Assembly (NCBI RefSeq): GCF_031458235.1
Contig: NZ_JAVDYB010000001.1
Coordinates: forward strand, 496,001 to 560,000
DNA from: Catenuloplanes atrovinosus
GTDB taxonomy: Bacteria > Actinomycetota > Actinomycetes > Mycobacteriales > Micromonosporaceae
Direction of reading: 5' to 3'
Length of the DNA: 64,000 nucleotides
Below are positions 55,181 to 64,000 of this stretch, one piece after another. The position numbers and the translations under genes were made by a program. Within the stretch, counting starts at the first letter, position 1; the number at the start of each line of letters is the position of its first letter. The notes beneath the pieces were generated by a model. It was not told where the DNA came from and ran no database searches. It saw only the letters and a program-made list of their open reading frames with translations.

Positions 55181-55483
55181 CCGCCCGCGATCCCGGCCCG
55201 GCGGACCGAGCGTCACGGTCCTGGTCGCATCGCGTCTCACCAGCTTTTATATGGCGTCACACGGGCCACTTCGGTAACGCTTTACGCCGTTACGGAATGT
55301 GCGCGCCGATGCCGTGGCCGGCGCGTTCCGGGTGGCCGGGGAAGGCGGCGGCAGGCGCGCCCAAATCGGGCAAATTGCCGTCACTGATCGTAATTTTGTG
55401 CGTTGGGTCACAACATCTCAGAACTACTGAGAGTGATCGGCGGGTTGCGGTTGAGCTGCGGTCGTGCTGGATACAGTGCTCAT
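55181..55483. other. Gene-free stretch, relatively AT-rich
   Basis: 303 bp. Contains CTTTTATATGG at 55243-55253 and a small hairpin GTAACG...CGTTAC around 55274-55293. I recognise no riboswitch or coding sequence. The right end carries the -10 box of the mini-gene at 55484. Confidence 0.45.
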
Positions 55484-55486
55484 GTG
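55472..55486 (+). promoter_or_regulatory. -10 element of a leaderless transcript
   Basis: TACAGT (55472-55477) ends 6 nt before GTG 55484; TTGAGC (55451-55456) is a possible -35 at a short 15-nt spacing. Confidence 0.5.
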
Positions 55487-55618
55487 CAGGTCAGGGCATG
55501 CGTCTGCGGGCATCCCAGGGACGCCCACGAGCACTTCCGGCGCGGGTCGGACTGCGCCAGGTGCGGCCCCGAGACGTGTCCGCGCTACCGCCGGCGCCGA
55601 TGGTGGCGACGGTCGTAG
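55484..55618 (+). CDS. Cys/His-rich mini-protein
   Basis: 44 aa. CVCGHPRDAHEHFRRGSDCARC followed by CPRYR gives five cysteines and three histidines arranged like a small zinc-ribbon, then a very basic tail RRRRWWRRS. Similar short CxCGH...HEH...DCxxC proteins occur in actinobacteria without known function. The start at GTG 55484 is supported by TACAGT 6 nt upstream; a longer frame exists but adds unconserved residues. A zinc-binding nucleic-acid or membrane contact role is a guess. Confidence 0.62.
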   Translation: MQVRACVCGHPRDAHEHFRRGSDCARCGPETCPRYRRRRWWRRS

Positions 55619-55622
55619 CCGG

Positions 55623-55660
55623 TTGACCCGTCGCGGCCGACCGGGCATCATCCGGGCGTG
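55623..55660 (+). promoter_or_regulatory. Leaderless promoter of the GNAT gene
   Basis: TTGACC (55623-55628), 17 nt, CATCAT (55646-55651), then 6 nt to GTG 55658. Confidence 0.5.
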
Positions 55661-56194
55661 GAGCCACAGACGATCTCCGCCGGGCCGTACACGCTGCGGC
55701 CGTTCCGCCGGGCCGATGTCGAGTGGGTCTACCAGGTGTCCACCGACCCGGAGACGCGGCACTGGGTGCACCTGCCGATCCCGTACCGGATGGAGCACGC
55801 GGAGTACTTCGTCGACCAGATCGCGACCGCCGGGTGGCGGCGCGGGCGGCGCGCGGAGTTCCTGGTCGAGGACTCGGTCACCGGCGAGCCGCTGGGCCGG
55901 GTCGGGCTCGGGCTGGCGCCGGAGGACGCGGCCACGGTCGGGTTCTGGGTCGATCCGCGGGCGCGCGGGCGCGGCGTGGCGACCGCCTCGGTCCGTACCG
56001 TGTGCGACTGGGGTTTCCGCACGCTGGGCCTCGGGCTGATCGAGTGGCGCGCCGAGGTCGGCAACGCGGCCTCCCGCCGGGTCGCGGAGAAGGCCGGGTT
56101 CCTGGTCGAGGGCGTGCTGCGCAGCCGGCTGGTGCACCGCGGCGAGCGGGTCGACGCGTGGGTCGGCTCGCTGCTGCCCACCGATCCGCATTGA
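55658..56194 (+). CDS. GNAT-family N-acetyltransferase (RimJ-like)
   Basis: 178 aa. YTLRPFRRADVEWVYQ at the N-terminus and VGFWVDPRARGRGVATASV (acetyl-CoA pyrophosphate loop, about 88-106) and EVGNAASRRVAEKAGF mark the RimJ/RimL branch, which acetylates protein N-termini, antibiotics or small amines. Substrate unknown. GTG 55658 is set by the leaderless promoter just upstream. Confidence 0.88.
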   Translation: MEPQTISAGPYTLRPFRRADVEWVYQVSTDPETRHWVHLPIPYRMEHAEYFVDQIATAGWRRGRRAEFLVEDSVTGEPLGRVGLGLAPEDAATVGFWVDPRARGRGVATASVRTVCDWGFRTLGLGLIEWRAEVGNAASRRVAEKAGFLVEGVLRSRLVHRGERVDAWVGSLLPTDPH

Positions 56195-56237
56195 CGGCTA
56201 TGGACTTGGCCGGCCCGGGCGGTCAGAGTGGTGAGTC

Positions 56238-57647
56238 ATGGGCATCGATTCCGGTGGCGTCGGCCGCCGCACCGTGTTGACCGCCGCGGCCACCGCTCCG
56301 CTCGCCGCGACCGCCGTGCCGTCCCCCGCGTCCGCCGTGCCTGCCCCCGCGTCGGCCGTGCAGACCGGTCCCGGGCGGCCCGTCGTGCCGCAGCAGCCGG
56401 ACGCGGAGTTGCGCCGCGCGCTGCGCGAGGTCTCACCGGCCCGGATCGAGGCCATCGTCCGTAAGCTCGCGTCGTTCGGCACCCGGCACACGCTCTCCGT
56501 GCAGGACGACCCGGTGCGCGGCATCGGCGCGGCGCGCGACTGGATCTTCGAGGAGCTCTCCCGGTACGCGGCGGCCTCCGGCGGCCGGATGACCGTGCAG
56601 AAGCAGTCCTACACGCAGCAGCCGGCGAACCGCATCCCGGTGCCGACCGTCATCACGAACGTGCTGGCCACGCTGCGCGGCGACGACGAGCCCGGTCGCG
56701 TCTACGTGGTCTCCGGCCACTACGACTCGCGCGTCACCGACGTCATGAACGCCACCGCCGACGCGCCCGGCGCGGACGACGACGCCTCCGGCGTCGCGGT
56801 CGCCATGGAACTGGCCCGGATCTTCGCGACCCGGCGCGTCAAGGCCACGATCGTCTTCGCCGCCGTGGCCGGCGAGGAGCAGGGCCTCTACGGCGCCGCC
56901 CATCTGGCCGCGCAGCTCAAGGCCGCGGGCGCGGACGTGCAGGGCATGTTCACCGACGACATCGTGGGCGCGCCGAACGAGCCGGGCGGCGCGCACACCG
57001 TGCGGCTGTTCGCCGAGGGCGTGCCCTCGTCCGAGACGCCCGCGCAGGCCGCCACCCGCCAGTCCGTCGGCGGCGAGAACGACTCGCCGGCCCGCCAGCT
57101 CGCCCGCTTCGCGGTCGGCACCGGTGCGAACGCGGCCACCGGCATGTCCATCCGGGTCATCTACCGCCGGGACCGCTACCTGCGCGGCGGCGACCAGATC
57201 CCGTTCCTCCAGCAGGGCTTCCCGGCCGCCCGCTTCACCGAGCCGCGCGAGGACTTCGCCCACCAGCACCAGGACGTCCGCGTCGAGGACGGCGTGCAGT
57301 ACGGCGACCTGCCCGAGTTCTGCGACTTCCCGTACATCGCGCGCGTCGCCCGGGTGAACGGCGCGGTGCTCTGGTCGCTGGCCCAGGGCCCCGGCACGCC
57401 CAAGGGCGCCACGATCGTCACGTCGAACCTGACCAACGACACCACGCTGCGCTGGGAGCCGGGCGCGGCCGGCTACGAGGTCGTCTGGCGCGAGACCACC
57501 GCGCCGGACTGGACCCACGCCATCCCGGTCGGCGCCGCCACCACGGCCACCATCCGCCTCTCCAAGGACAACGTCTTCTTCGGCGTCCGCGCGATCGACG
57601 CGGCCGGCCGCCGCAGCCCGGTCGCGTTCCCCATCCCCGGTTCATAA
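56238..57647 (+). CDS. Tat-exported M28-family metallopeptidase
   Basis: 469 aa. The N-terminal GRRTVLTAAATAPLAATA is a Tat-like signal. Zinc ligands of M28: SGHYDSR (His, Asp ~160), ADDDASG (Asp ~178), catalytic Glu-Glu in VAGEEQGLYGA (~215), further Asp in FTDDIVG and His in FAHQHQD. A C-terminal fibronectin-like segment (TTLRWEPGAAGYEVVWRE) follows at about 390-469. An extracellular aminopeptidase is likely. Confidence 0.9.
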   Translation: MGIDSGGVGRRTVLTAAATAPLAATAVPSPASAVPAPASAVQTGPGRPVVPQQPDAELRRALREVSPARIEAIVRKLASFGTRHTLSVQDDPVRGIGAARDWIFEELSRYAAASGGRMTVQKQSYTQQPANRIPVPTVITNVLATLRGDDEPGRVYVVSGHYDSRVTDVMNATADAPGADDDASGVAVAMELARIFATRRVKATIVFAAVAGEEQGLYGAAHLAAQLKAAGADVQGMFTDDIVGAPNEPGGAHTVRLFAEGVPSSETPAQAATRQSVGGENDSPARQLARFAVGTGANAATGMSIRVIYRRDRYLRGGDQIPFLQQGFPAARFTEPREDFAHQHQDVRVEDGVQYGDLPEFCDFPYIARVARVNGAVLWSLAQGPGTPKGATIVTSNLTNDTTLRWEPGAAGYEVVWRETTAPDWTHAIPVGAATTATIRLSKDNVFFGVRAIDAAGRRSPVAFPIPGS

Positions 57648-57780
57648 GCTCTGTGCCCGCTTCCGGCGGCTCGTTCTCCGCATGCTCCCGCGGGCAACGG
57701 TCGTCGCTGGCGCTCCTCCCTGCACGATCCGAGGCCGCACGACCCGCGGTCCCGTCTTCCGCGCCGTCCGGCCGGTCGGG

Positions 57781-58635
57781 TCAGGTGGTGGGGCAGTAGG
57801 TCCAGATGTCCGGGTAGGTGGTGGGGTCGTCGCGGGCGGCCTCGTCGGTGCAGGAGAGGAAACCGGAGTCGAGGCTGTGCCAGGTGGTGAGCGTGCCGGT
57901 GATCGGCGTCGGATCGGCGCTGCCGCAGGAGACGCGGAACGGCGCCTCGACGATCGTGGTGCCGGTGTAGCCGAGCACCCAGCCGGGCGTGGTGGAACCC
58001 TCCAGCATGGTGTGCAGCTCGGCCAGCTCGTCGGCCGGTGAGGCGGTCTCGCCCAGGTTGAGATTCCGCAGCTCGCCGAGGGAGCGGGCGAGCGGGGGAA
58101 TCCAGGTGGGGTCCGTCTCGTCGCCGGTGACCTCGGGGGTGAACGGCCGGTCCAGCAGGTCACGCCAGGTGGTGATGGACTCGTCCCGGAACCGGGCCAC
58201 CACGTGCAGCAACGACGGCGTGGACCGCGGCTCGCTCCAGTCCACCGTGCCGCCCTCCGGCGTGCAGACCGGTGGCGCCGCCGACGCGGACGGCTCCGGC
58301 GCCGGCTCCCCACCGCACCCGGCCGGGCCGATCCCGAGCACGGCCACGACCGCCGCGGCCAGCCACCGGCCTCCGGTGCCGCGATGCCGCGGGAGTGTCG
58401 CGGCGGCCCGCCGGAACGCCATGCCGCGATGGTGCGGGAGCGTCGCGGCGGCCCGGCCGAACGCCGTGCCGCGATGGTGCGGGAGTGCTGCGGCGATCCA
58501 CCGGGACGCCGTGCCGCGACGACCCGGACGTGCCGCGGTGCTTTCCGGCGCTGGCGGGTGCGGAGGGGTGGGCGGGGGCGTCGTGGGGCCGAGCGCGGTC
58601 GCGTGGCGGGCGACGTACCGGCTCGGGGTATTCAT
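57781..58635 (-). CDS. Putative lipoprotein with N-terminal tandem-repeat region
   Basis: 284 aa as the longest frame. Residues about 42-87 are encoded by 45-bp tandem repeats (RGTAFGRAAATLPHH-type units), followed by a hydrophobic segment and lipobox GPAGC. If translation instead starts at ATG 58422 the product is 213 aa with a more normal lipoprotein signal (MAFRRAAATL...WLAAAVVAVLGIGPAGC). The mature domain has Cys pairs (VCTPEGG, VSCGS, LSCTDE, YCPTT) and no family I recognise. Confidence 0.65.
   Translation of the reverse strand: MNTPSRYVARHATALGPTTPPPTPPHPPAPESTAARPGRRGTASRWIAAALPHHRGTAFGRAAATLPHHRGMAFRRAAATLPRHRGTGGRWLAAAVVAVLGIGPAGCGGEPAPEPSASAAPPVCTPEGGTVDWSEPRSTPSLLHVVARFRDESITTWRDLLDRPFTPEVTGDETDPTWIPPLARSLGELRNLNLGETASPADELAELHTMLEGSTTPGWVLGYTGTTIVEAPFRVSCGSADPTPITGTLTTWHSLDSGFLSCTDEAARDDPTTYPDIWTYCPTT
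58376..58545. repeat. 45-bp tandem repeat, three full copies plus a partial
   Basis: Copies start at 58376, 58421, 58466 and 58511, each opening with (G/A)TGCCGCGA. They diverge slightly and keep the minus-strand reading frame of the lipoprotein gene open. Confidence 0.85.
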
Positions 58636-58798
58636 CTGACCAGGATAAGGCGAAATATCCGACTAAGAGGGCACGAATCAGGGGCATCGACGTGAGTGGA
58701 TGAGATCGGCTACGCTGCCGGGGTCGGCCGGGCGACACAGGGCATCCCCAGCGCCGTGGCATTCCGAGCCGTGGCGCGCAGTCTGACGGAGGATACTC

Positions 58799-59308
58799 AT
58801 GCGCTGGACCAGCGGCCTGCTGGTGGGAGCGGCCACGGTGGTCCTGGCGACCGCCCTGCCCGCCTGCGGCACCGCCCCGGACGCGCCCGGTGGCGGGCCC
58901 GCGGCCCCGGCCACGGCGGCGGCCGTGCCCAAGAGCGCGAACGTGGCGGACGCGCTCGAGGTGGTCGACGCCCAGTTCAAGTCGATCAACGCGGCCGACT
59001 GGTCCGCGGCCTGGGACGCGTGGACGGACGCGGCCAAGGCCGAGATCGCCAAGGACGTCTATGTGAAGACCAACGAGGCGTGCCCCGCGCCGGCGAAGTC
59101 CGTGTTCGAGCTGGAGCGCGTCACGCCGGTCGACGACAGCACGGTCGACGTCGGCTGGCGGCGCGACGGGATCAGTGAGCACGGCACGTCCCGCCTGACC
59201 GGGACGGAGTGGCGATTCGACCCGGGCAGCACGCTGGTGGAGTACGCGGGCGGTGCCGACGCGGCCATCGCCAAGCGCAAGGAGGCCGGGGCGTGCACCA
59301 GGGCCTGA
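58799..59308 (+). CDS. Small lipoprotein of unknown function
   Basis: 169 aa. Signal with lipobox LPAC (Cys ~23). The mature part resembles a small NTF2-like or extracytoplasmic ligand domain (VADALEVVDAQFKSINAADWSAAWDAWT), with a Cys pair (NEACPAP...GACTRA). ATG 58799 has GGAGG 6 nt upstream. No family assigned. Confidence 0.75.
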   Translation: MRWTSGLLVGAATVVLATALPACGTAPDAPGGGPAAPATAAAVPKSANVADALEVVDAQFKSINAADWSAAWDAWTDAAKAEIAKDVYVKTNEACPAPAKSVFELERVTPVDDSTVDVGWRRDGISEHGTSRLTGTEWRFDPGSTLVEYAGGADAAIAKRKEAGACTRA

Positions 59309-59318
59309 GAGCCGGGAT

Positions 59319-59372
59319 CGACGTGCGACGCCGGGCCGCGGCGCGGCCCGGCCGCCGCCTGGCCGCACGTCG
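59319..59372. terminator. Nested double hairpin
   Basis: Outer stem CGACGTGCG (59319-59327) with CGCACGTCG (59364-59372); inner stem GCCGGGCCGC (59330-59339) with GCGGCCCGGC (59343-59352). Lies between convergent genes, so a bidirectional terminator is likely. Confidence 0.6.
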
Positions 59373-59482
59373 CGGAACCCCACAGACAACACCGGTGTGC
59401 GGACTTCCGCGCCGCACACCCGACCTCGCCTCGGTCCGGCCCTCACGTCGATACTCGCTCTAGCCGGCGCGCGCGGCGGGGG

Positions 59483-60775
59483 TCAGCTCCCGCCGCGCAG
59501 CACCCGCAGCACCGTGCCGGGGCGGAGCAGGTCGGCCGCGGGCCGCAGCAGGTGCTGGACCTCCAGCCAGACGCGCCGGACCTCCGGCACCGTGGACGCG
59601 GCCAGCGTCAGCCGGGTGAAGTAGGGCGTGAGCAGCGCGCCCCCGCGCGGGCGTCGGCCGGTGGTCTCCGGATACGCCAGATCCGCGCCGGTGGCGAAGC
59701 GCCACGGCGTAGCGTTGATCCGCGCCAGTTCCGCGTAGAACTCGCGCGCGAACCCGGACGTCGGCGCGGGATGCCCGTCGAGCAGCCGGCCGAGCGCCAG
59801 CGCGTGCATCGCCGCGCACGCCATGCCCTGGCCGTAGACCGGGTTGAAGCTGCAGAACGCGTCGCCCGCGGTCACGTACCCCGAAGGCGGTTTTCGCAGT
59901 TTGTCGAAGCGGCGGCGACGGCTCGCCGGATACCGGTACGACGTCGTGCCGCTCAGCGGCTCTGACCGGGCGGTCAGGTCGGCGAGCAGCGAGACCGGCA
60001 GCTTGCCGAGGCTGTCCTCATAGGAACCGAGGGAGTTGTGCACGCCAGCGACGGAGATGATCCACCGGTCGCCCTCCAGCGGCCACGCGATGCCGGCCAC
60101 CTTCTCGTCCGGCGGGAGCGGCGAGATCAGCACGGCCTTGGCGCCGTCGAAATCGCCGGGGGAGCGCGGGTAGACGCGGGTGGCGTACTCCGTGTCGATC
60201 GTGACCTCCTCCCGCTCCGGCGCGGGGAAGCCCAGCTCCGCGAGCCAGCGGTCGGACCGGGTGCTCCGGCCGGTGCAGTCCACGACCAGCTCGGCCGGCA
60301 CCTGCTCGCCGGAGTCCAGCCGCACGCCACCGGCGCCGCCGGCCGCGGGCAGCAGGCCGGCGACCGCGGTCTCGTCGCGCACACGCACGGTCGCCAGCGC
60401 GAGCACCCGCCGCCGGATCGCGCACTCCAGCAGCGGGCGGCTGGCCGACAGGATGTCCAGCCCGATCGGGAAGCGCGGCCAGAACCGTCCCGCGCGGTGG
60501 ATCAGCATGTCCCCGGCCGAGTCGAGCGGCACCGCGCCCGCGGCGATCAACTCGTCGTCCAGCCCGGGGAACAGCTCCTCCAGCGCGCGCCGGCCGGAGA
60601 TGAGCAGGCCGTGCGCGTGCGCGGCCTGCGGCGTGCCGCGCCGGGCCGAGGCGTCGGCCGGCAGGCGGTCCCGGTCGAGGACGACCACCTCCGCGAACCG
60701 GTCGGCGAGCGCGCGTGCCGCGCAGAGGCCGGCGATCCCGGCGCCGATGACGATGGCTCTCGCCGGTCTGGACAC
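59483..60775 (-). CDS. FAD-dependent oxidoreductase (aromatic hydroxylase / geranylgeranyl-reductase-like)
   Basis: 430 aa. The N-terminal GxGxxG dinucleotide motif is VIGAGIAGLCAARALA; the DG-like motif is VVDCTGRS (~165), and GDAFCSFNPVYGQGM (~285) is the second FAD motif. Homologues of this type tailor natural products or reduce prenyl chains. GTG 60775 has GGGAG 6 nt upstream. No cluster context points to a substrate. Confidence 0.85.
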   Translation of the reverse strand: MSRPARAIVIGAGIAGLCAARALADRFAEVVVLDRDRLPADASARRGTPQAAHAHGLLISGRRALEELFPGLDDELIAAGAVPLDSAGDMLIHRAGRFWPRFPIGLDILSASRPLLECAIRRRVLALATVRVRDETAVAGLLPAAGGAGGVRLDSGEQVPAELVVDCTGRSTRSDRWLAELGFPAPEREEVTIDTEYATRVYPRSPGDFDGAKAVLISPLPPDEKVAGIAWPLEGDRWIISVAGVHNSLGSYEDSLGKLPVSLLADLTARSEPLSGTTSYRYPASRRRRFDKLRKPPSGYVTAGDAFCSFNPVYGQGMACAAMHALALGRLLDGHPAPTSGFAREFYAELARINATPWRFATGADLAYPETTGRRPRGGALLTPYFTRLTLAASTVPEVRRVWLEVQHLLRPAADLLRPGTVLRVLRGGS

Positions 60776-60890
60776 GGTCAGCTCCCTCGCGTTCGCCCTC
60801 GGGCATCCACGTCCATTATTGAGCGTCTATCCGGATCATGAGGTGCCCGCTGTGAGACGGCTTCGAGGATTCGCTGGCAGGGTGCACGTC

Positions 60891-61784
60891 ATGCCACGGA
60901 TTCCGGTCCCGTTCGCCATGCTCACGGCCATCGCGGTGGCGGCGGTGGTGGGCGCGATCTTCACGGTGCCGGAGGTCTCCGGCGACGACGGCGGGCGCGG
61001 GGGCGCGGCGCCCGCGACGAGCGCGCCCGATCCGCTGGCGGAGGCTCGGCGCGCGTGGCAGGTGCGGTCCGACGCGCTGTCCGCGGCGCTGGCGGGGTAC
61101 GCGGCGGGGAACCCGGAGTTCGGCGTCGGGCTGATCGACAACCGCACCGGCTTCACGTACGGCTACCTCGGTGACCGTGCGTTCGAGACGGCCAGCGTGG
61201 CGAAGGTGGACATCCTGGCGGCAGTGCTGCTGACCGCGCAGGACGAGGGGCGCGAGCTGACCGCGCGCGAGTCGCGGCTGGCCGGACTGATGATCGGCGT
61301 CAGCGACAACGCGGCGGCCAGCTCGCTCTACGACCAGATCGGCGGCGCGGACGGGCTGCGGGCGGCGAACGCGCGGCTGGGCCTGACCGGCACCGTGCCG
61401 GACGACAGCTGGGGCCTGACCCGCACCACGCCGTCCGACGCGGCCCGGCTGATCAGCGCGCTGCTGGTGCCGGACGGCGCGGAGGGGCCGTTCAGCGACT
61501 ACTCCCGGCAGACCGCGGAGTCGCTGATGACCTCGGTCGACGCGGACCAGGCCTGGGGGATCAGCGCGGCGGCGAAGGAGGGCGAGCGGGCCGCGCTGAA
61601 GAACGGCTGGCTGAGCCGGGACACCGAGGACGACACCTGGATCGTGAACAGCGCCGGCCGGATCACCGGCGGCGACGTGGACCTGACGCTGGTGGTGCTG
61701 TCGCACGGGAACAAGGGATTCGGCAGTGGCGTGGACCATGTGCGGAAGGTCGCCACGATGACCCGGGAGCGGATCGGCCTCTAA
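60891..61784 (+). CDS. Membrane-anchored serine hydrolase with class A beta-lactamase fold
   Basis: 297 aa. N-terminal helix FAMLTAIAVAAVVGAIF acts as anchor or signal. Catalytic pattern: SVAK (~102), SDN in IGVSDNAAA (~140), and KNG in LKNGW in place of KTG (~243). No clear Glu166 counterpart follows the SDN motif, so hydrolysis of beta-lactams is doubtful and a peptidoglycan-related role more likely. ATG 60891 has AGGG upstream; GTG 60843 would add an Arg-rich head. Confidence 0.82.
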   Translation: MPRIPVPFAMLTAIAVAAVVGAIFTVPEVSGDDGGRGGAAPATSAPDPLAEARRAWQVRSDALSAALAGYAAGNPEFGVGLIDNRTGFTYGYLGDRAFETASVAKVDILAAVLLTAQDEGRELTARESRLAGLMIGVSDNAAASSLYDQIGGADGLRAANARLGLTGTVPDDSWGLTRTTPSDAARLISALLVPDGAEGPFSDYSRQTAESLMTSVDADQAWGISAAAKEGERAALKNGWLSRDTEDDTWIVNSAGRITGGDVDLTLVVLSHGNKGFGSGVDHVRKVATMTRERIGL

Positions 61785-61838
61785 CGGGTACGCTGGACGC
61801 ACTAACGTGCGTATGGCGAACAGTGCGGAGGTCGGATC

Positions 61839-63041
<1,203 letters not shown>

Positions 63042-63069
63042 GGCGGTTCGACACCCGTAGGGCTGTTCC

Positions 63070-63172
63070 CCGCCGGTTCGGCCGCGACCGGGTGAAGCCG
63101 GCTCGCGCGGTCTGTCGCCATTCCGGTCTCCGCTGGTTCGGCTGCGACGACGTGACGGTGGCTCGCGCGATT
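63070..63172. repeat. Direct repeat pair with 60-bp period
   Basis: About 43 bp at 63070 (CCGCCGGTTCGG...GGCTCGCGCG) recur at 63130 (CCGCTGGTTCGG...GGCTCGCGCG) with few changes. Non-coding. Confidence 0.65.
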
Positions 63173-63241
63173 GCGGCCCCGCGCGATTCATCCGCATTTC
63201 GGTGATCGCGGGATTTTTGATCTTGCTGGGATCGTGGCTGA

Positions 63242-63310
63242 TCCCCACTTTGTGAGCCTCAGGCACGTTATTCGGCGTGAATTACGTGCCTGAGGCTCAC
63301 AAAGTGGGGA
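63242..63310. repeat. 27-bp perfect inverted repeat
   Basis: 63242-63268 and 63284-63310 are exact reverse complements beginning TCCCCACTTTGTGAGC, with a 15-nt loop. It lies 200 bp past the thiolase stop. Too long for an ordinary terminator; a MITE-like remnant or structured RNA is possible. Confidence 0.75.
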
Positions 63311-63513
63311 CGGAGATCGGCTGCCGCCGTCAATATGCGGAAATTTCGGGCGCGGAGCGCCCGTCCGCAGCCAGGGTCAAGGGCCAACCGCGAGGCCGTG
63401 CGTGGTTGTACTGTCGCGAGCGGGTCCGAACCTGACCGCACGCTGGACCGGTGCGGAAACTGGTCATCGCTGACGCTTTTCTACCGGTGCCGTTGGTCGC
63501 CGAGCCGAGCCGT

Positions 63514-63735
63514 GCGGCTTTCGTTGCACCGGAAGGAAGTCGCGGCTTCCGCGATGAGTCGTGATGGCTGCGGAAAGTCGCGCGGCTTTCGTGGTGAGTC
63601 GTGATGGTCGGAGAGCCGCGCGGCTTTCGCGGTTAGTCGTGATGGCTGAGGAGACGCGCGGCTTTTGTCGGTCACGTTGTACCTCCGGAAGGCCGGGCGG
63701 CTTTCGCAGCGGGTTGCGACAGCCGCGTGGCGGGG
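63514..63735. repeat. Six degenerate direct repeats, mostly 38-40-bp period
   Basis: The core GCGGCTTTCG begins at 63514, 63542, 63582, 63620, 63658 and 63697; three copies continue into AGTCGTGATGG. The spacing regularity suggests repeated protein binding or a decaying array. No coding potential that I trust; the rest of 63042-63861 holds no gene. Confidence 0.75.
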
Positions 63736-63861
63736 CTCGGCGGCATGCTTCGGAACGTGGCTGGGAGCCGTGAGCTGCGGGAACGCTCGCTTTCGCCATC
63801 GGCGGCGGCTGCCGGGCGAGATATCCGCCGCTGCGGCGGGAAGTGCGGCGAGGCCGGGTCG

Positions 63862-64000
63862 TTAGACGGCGCGGAGGGCGGGGGAGTTGCCGGTGACGCG
63901 GAGGTCGGCCTCGATGCGGGCGGCGGCGGCCAGCAGCGGGGGGAGCAGGTCGCGGCGCAGGGCGTCGACGGACGTGCGGCTGGCGTGGACGGAGACGTTG
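63862..64000 (-). CDS. IclR-family transcriptional regulator, C-terminal fragment
   Basis: The last 45 residues of a gene entering from the right edge. The fragment NVSVHASRTSVDALRRDLLPPL followed by LAAAARIEADL matches the end of the IclR effector-binding domain. The gene is convergent with the thiolase across the repeat-rich gap and may control it or genes further right. Only the C-terminus can be seen, so the assignment is moderate. Confidence 0.65.
   Translation of the reverse strand, partial: NVSVHASRTSVDALRRDLLPPLLAAAARIEADLRVTGNSPALRAV

Noticed and set aside
60891-61784. Antibiotic-resistance class A beta-lactamase
   Set aside because: The KTG motif is KNG and the deacylating Glu is not evident; called a serine hydrolase only.
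63514-63735. Possible CRISPR array
   Set aside because: The repeats are degenerate and joined by short similar segments rather than unique spacers, and no cas gene is in the window.
63464-63799. 111-aa minus-strand frame over the 38-40-bp repeats
   Set aside because: It merely translates the repeats, shows no domain and no ribosome-binding site; treated as non-coding.

Overview
The window is high-GC actinobacterial chromosome. Codons mostly end in G or C, GTG starts are common, many genes appear to be leaderless (TANNNT about 6-8 nt before the start codon), and there are families typical of actinomycetes (PF04672 methyltransferases, DUF4232 and DUF3817 proteins, AbfB-domain secreted hydrolases). 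A soil Micromonosporaceae member (Actinoplanes or Catenuloplanes type) fits best; this is inference from gene content, not a database match.

Region by region. 1-7731 is an L-rhamnose locus: an ABC importer running leftwards off the window, a LacI-family repressor, and a rightward operon for a bifunctional rhamnulose-1-phosphate aldolase/dehydrogenase and rhamnulokinase. One operator type (TGAAACGTTTCA core) lies just downstream of the -10 of each divergent unit. A secreted GH2 hydrolase with AbfB domains follows under a different operator. 10.6-13.3 kb holds a membrane-anchored substrate-binding/VWA protein, a small coupled gene and a YcxB-like membrane protein. 13.6-17.9 kb is an accessory island of visibly lower GC. 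It has a 1001-aa nuclease-STAND NTPase-repeat protein translationally coupled to a transglutaminase-like protein (probable anti-phage pair), then three tRNA genes (Ala-CGC and two with Leu anticodons but no long variable arm) on the minus strand. The tRNAs are preceded by a promoter, a Leu/Ala-rich mini-ORF and a Rho-independent terminator, which looks like an attenuator.

18-25.7 kb: an Hsp70-like protein with a membrane segment and external tail, a large STAND-type regulator, a histidine phosphatase, small conserved proteins, a methyltransferase, a DUF4232 lipoprotein and a methyltransferase fragment. 25.7-33.3 kb: pyruvate formate-lyase with its activase, a HAD phosphatase, a long-type argininosuccinate synthase with a near-perfect leaderless promoter, a PF04672 methyltransferase and a metallophosphoesterase. 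33.9-41.7 kb: small membrane proteins, a GlxA-type regulator, a secreted TNT-domain (NADase-type) protein, a sulfotransferase, a beta-hydroxyacid dehydrogenase, a secreted GH53 galactanase with a perfect LacI-type operator, a PfkB kinase and a LuxR-type regulator. 41.9-46.1 kb: a hemerythrin protein and a Mod/Res pair resembling Type III restriction-modification, whose Res is short, has in-frame tandem repeats and no visible nuclease domain.

46.2-64 kb: an amino-acid permease, small enzymes, PQQ-type sugar dehydrogenase, two serine hydrolases, aldo/keto reductase, a two-gene glycosyltransferase operon, a Cys-rich mini-protein, GNAT, a Tat-exported M28 peptidase, lipoproteins, a FAD oxidoreductase, a thiolase, a repeat-rich 820-bp gap, and the end of an IclR-type regulator.

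Most promising for new biology: the nuclease-STAND plus transglutaminase-like pair (13586-17279), the adjacent attenuator-like tRNA operon (17434-17931), the orphan secreted TNT protein (35820-36482) and the repeat-bearing nuclease-less Mod/Res system (42509-46110).
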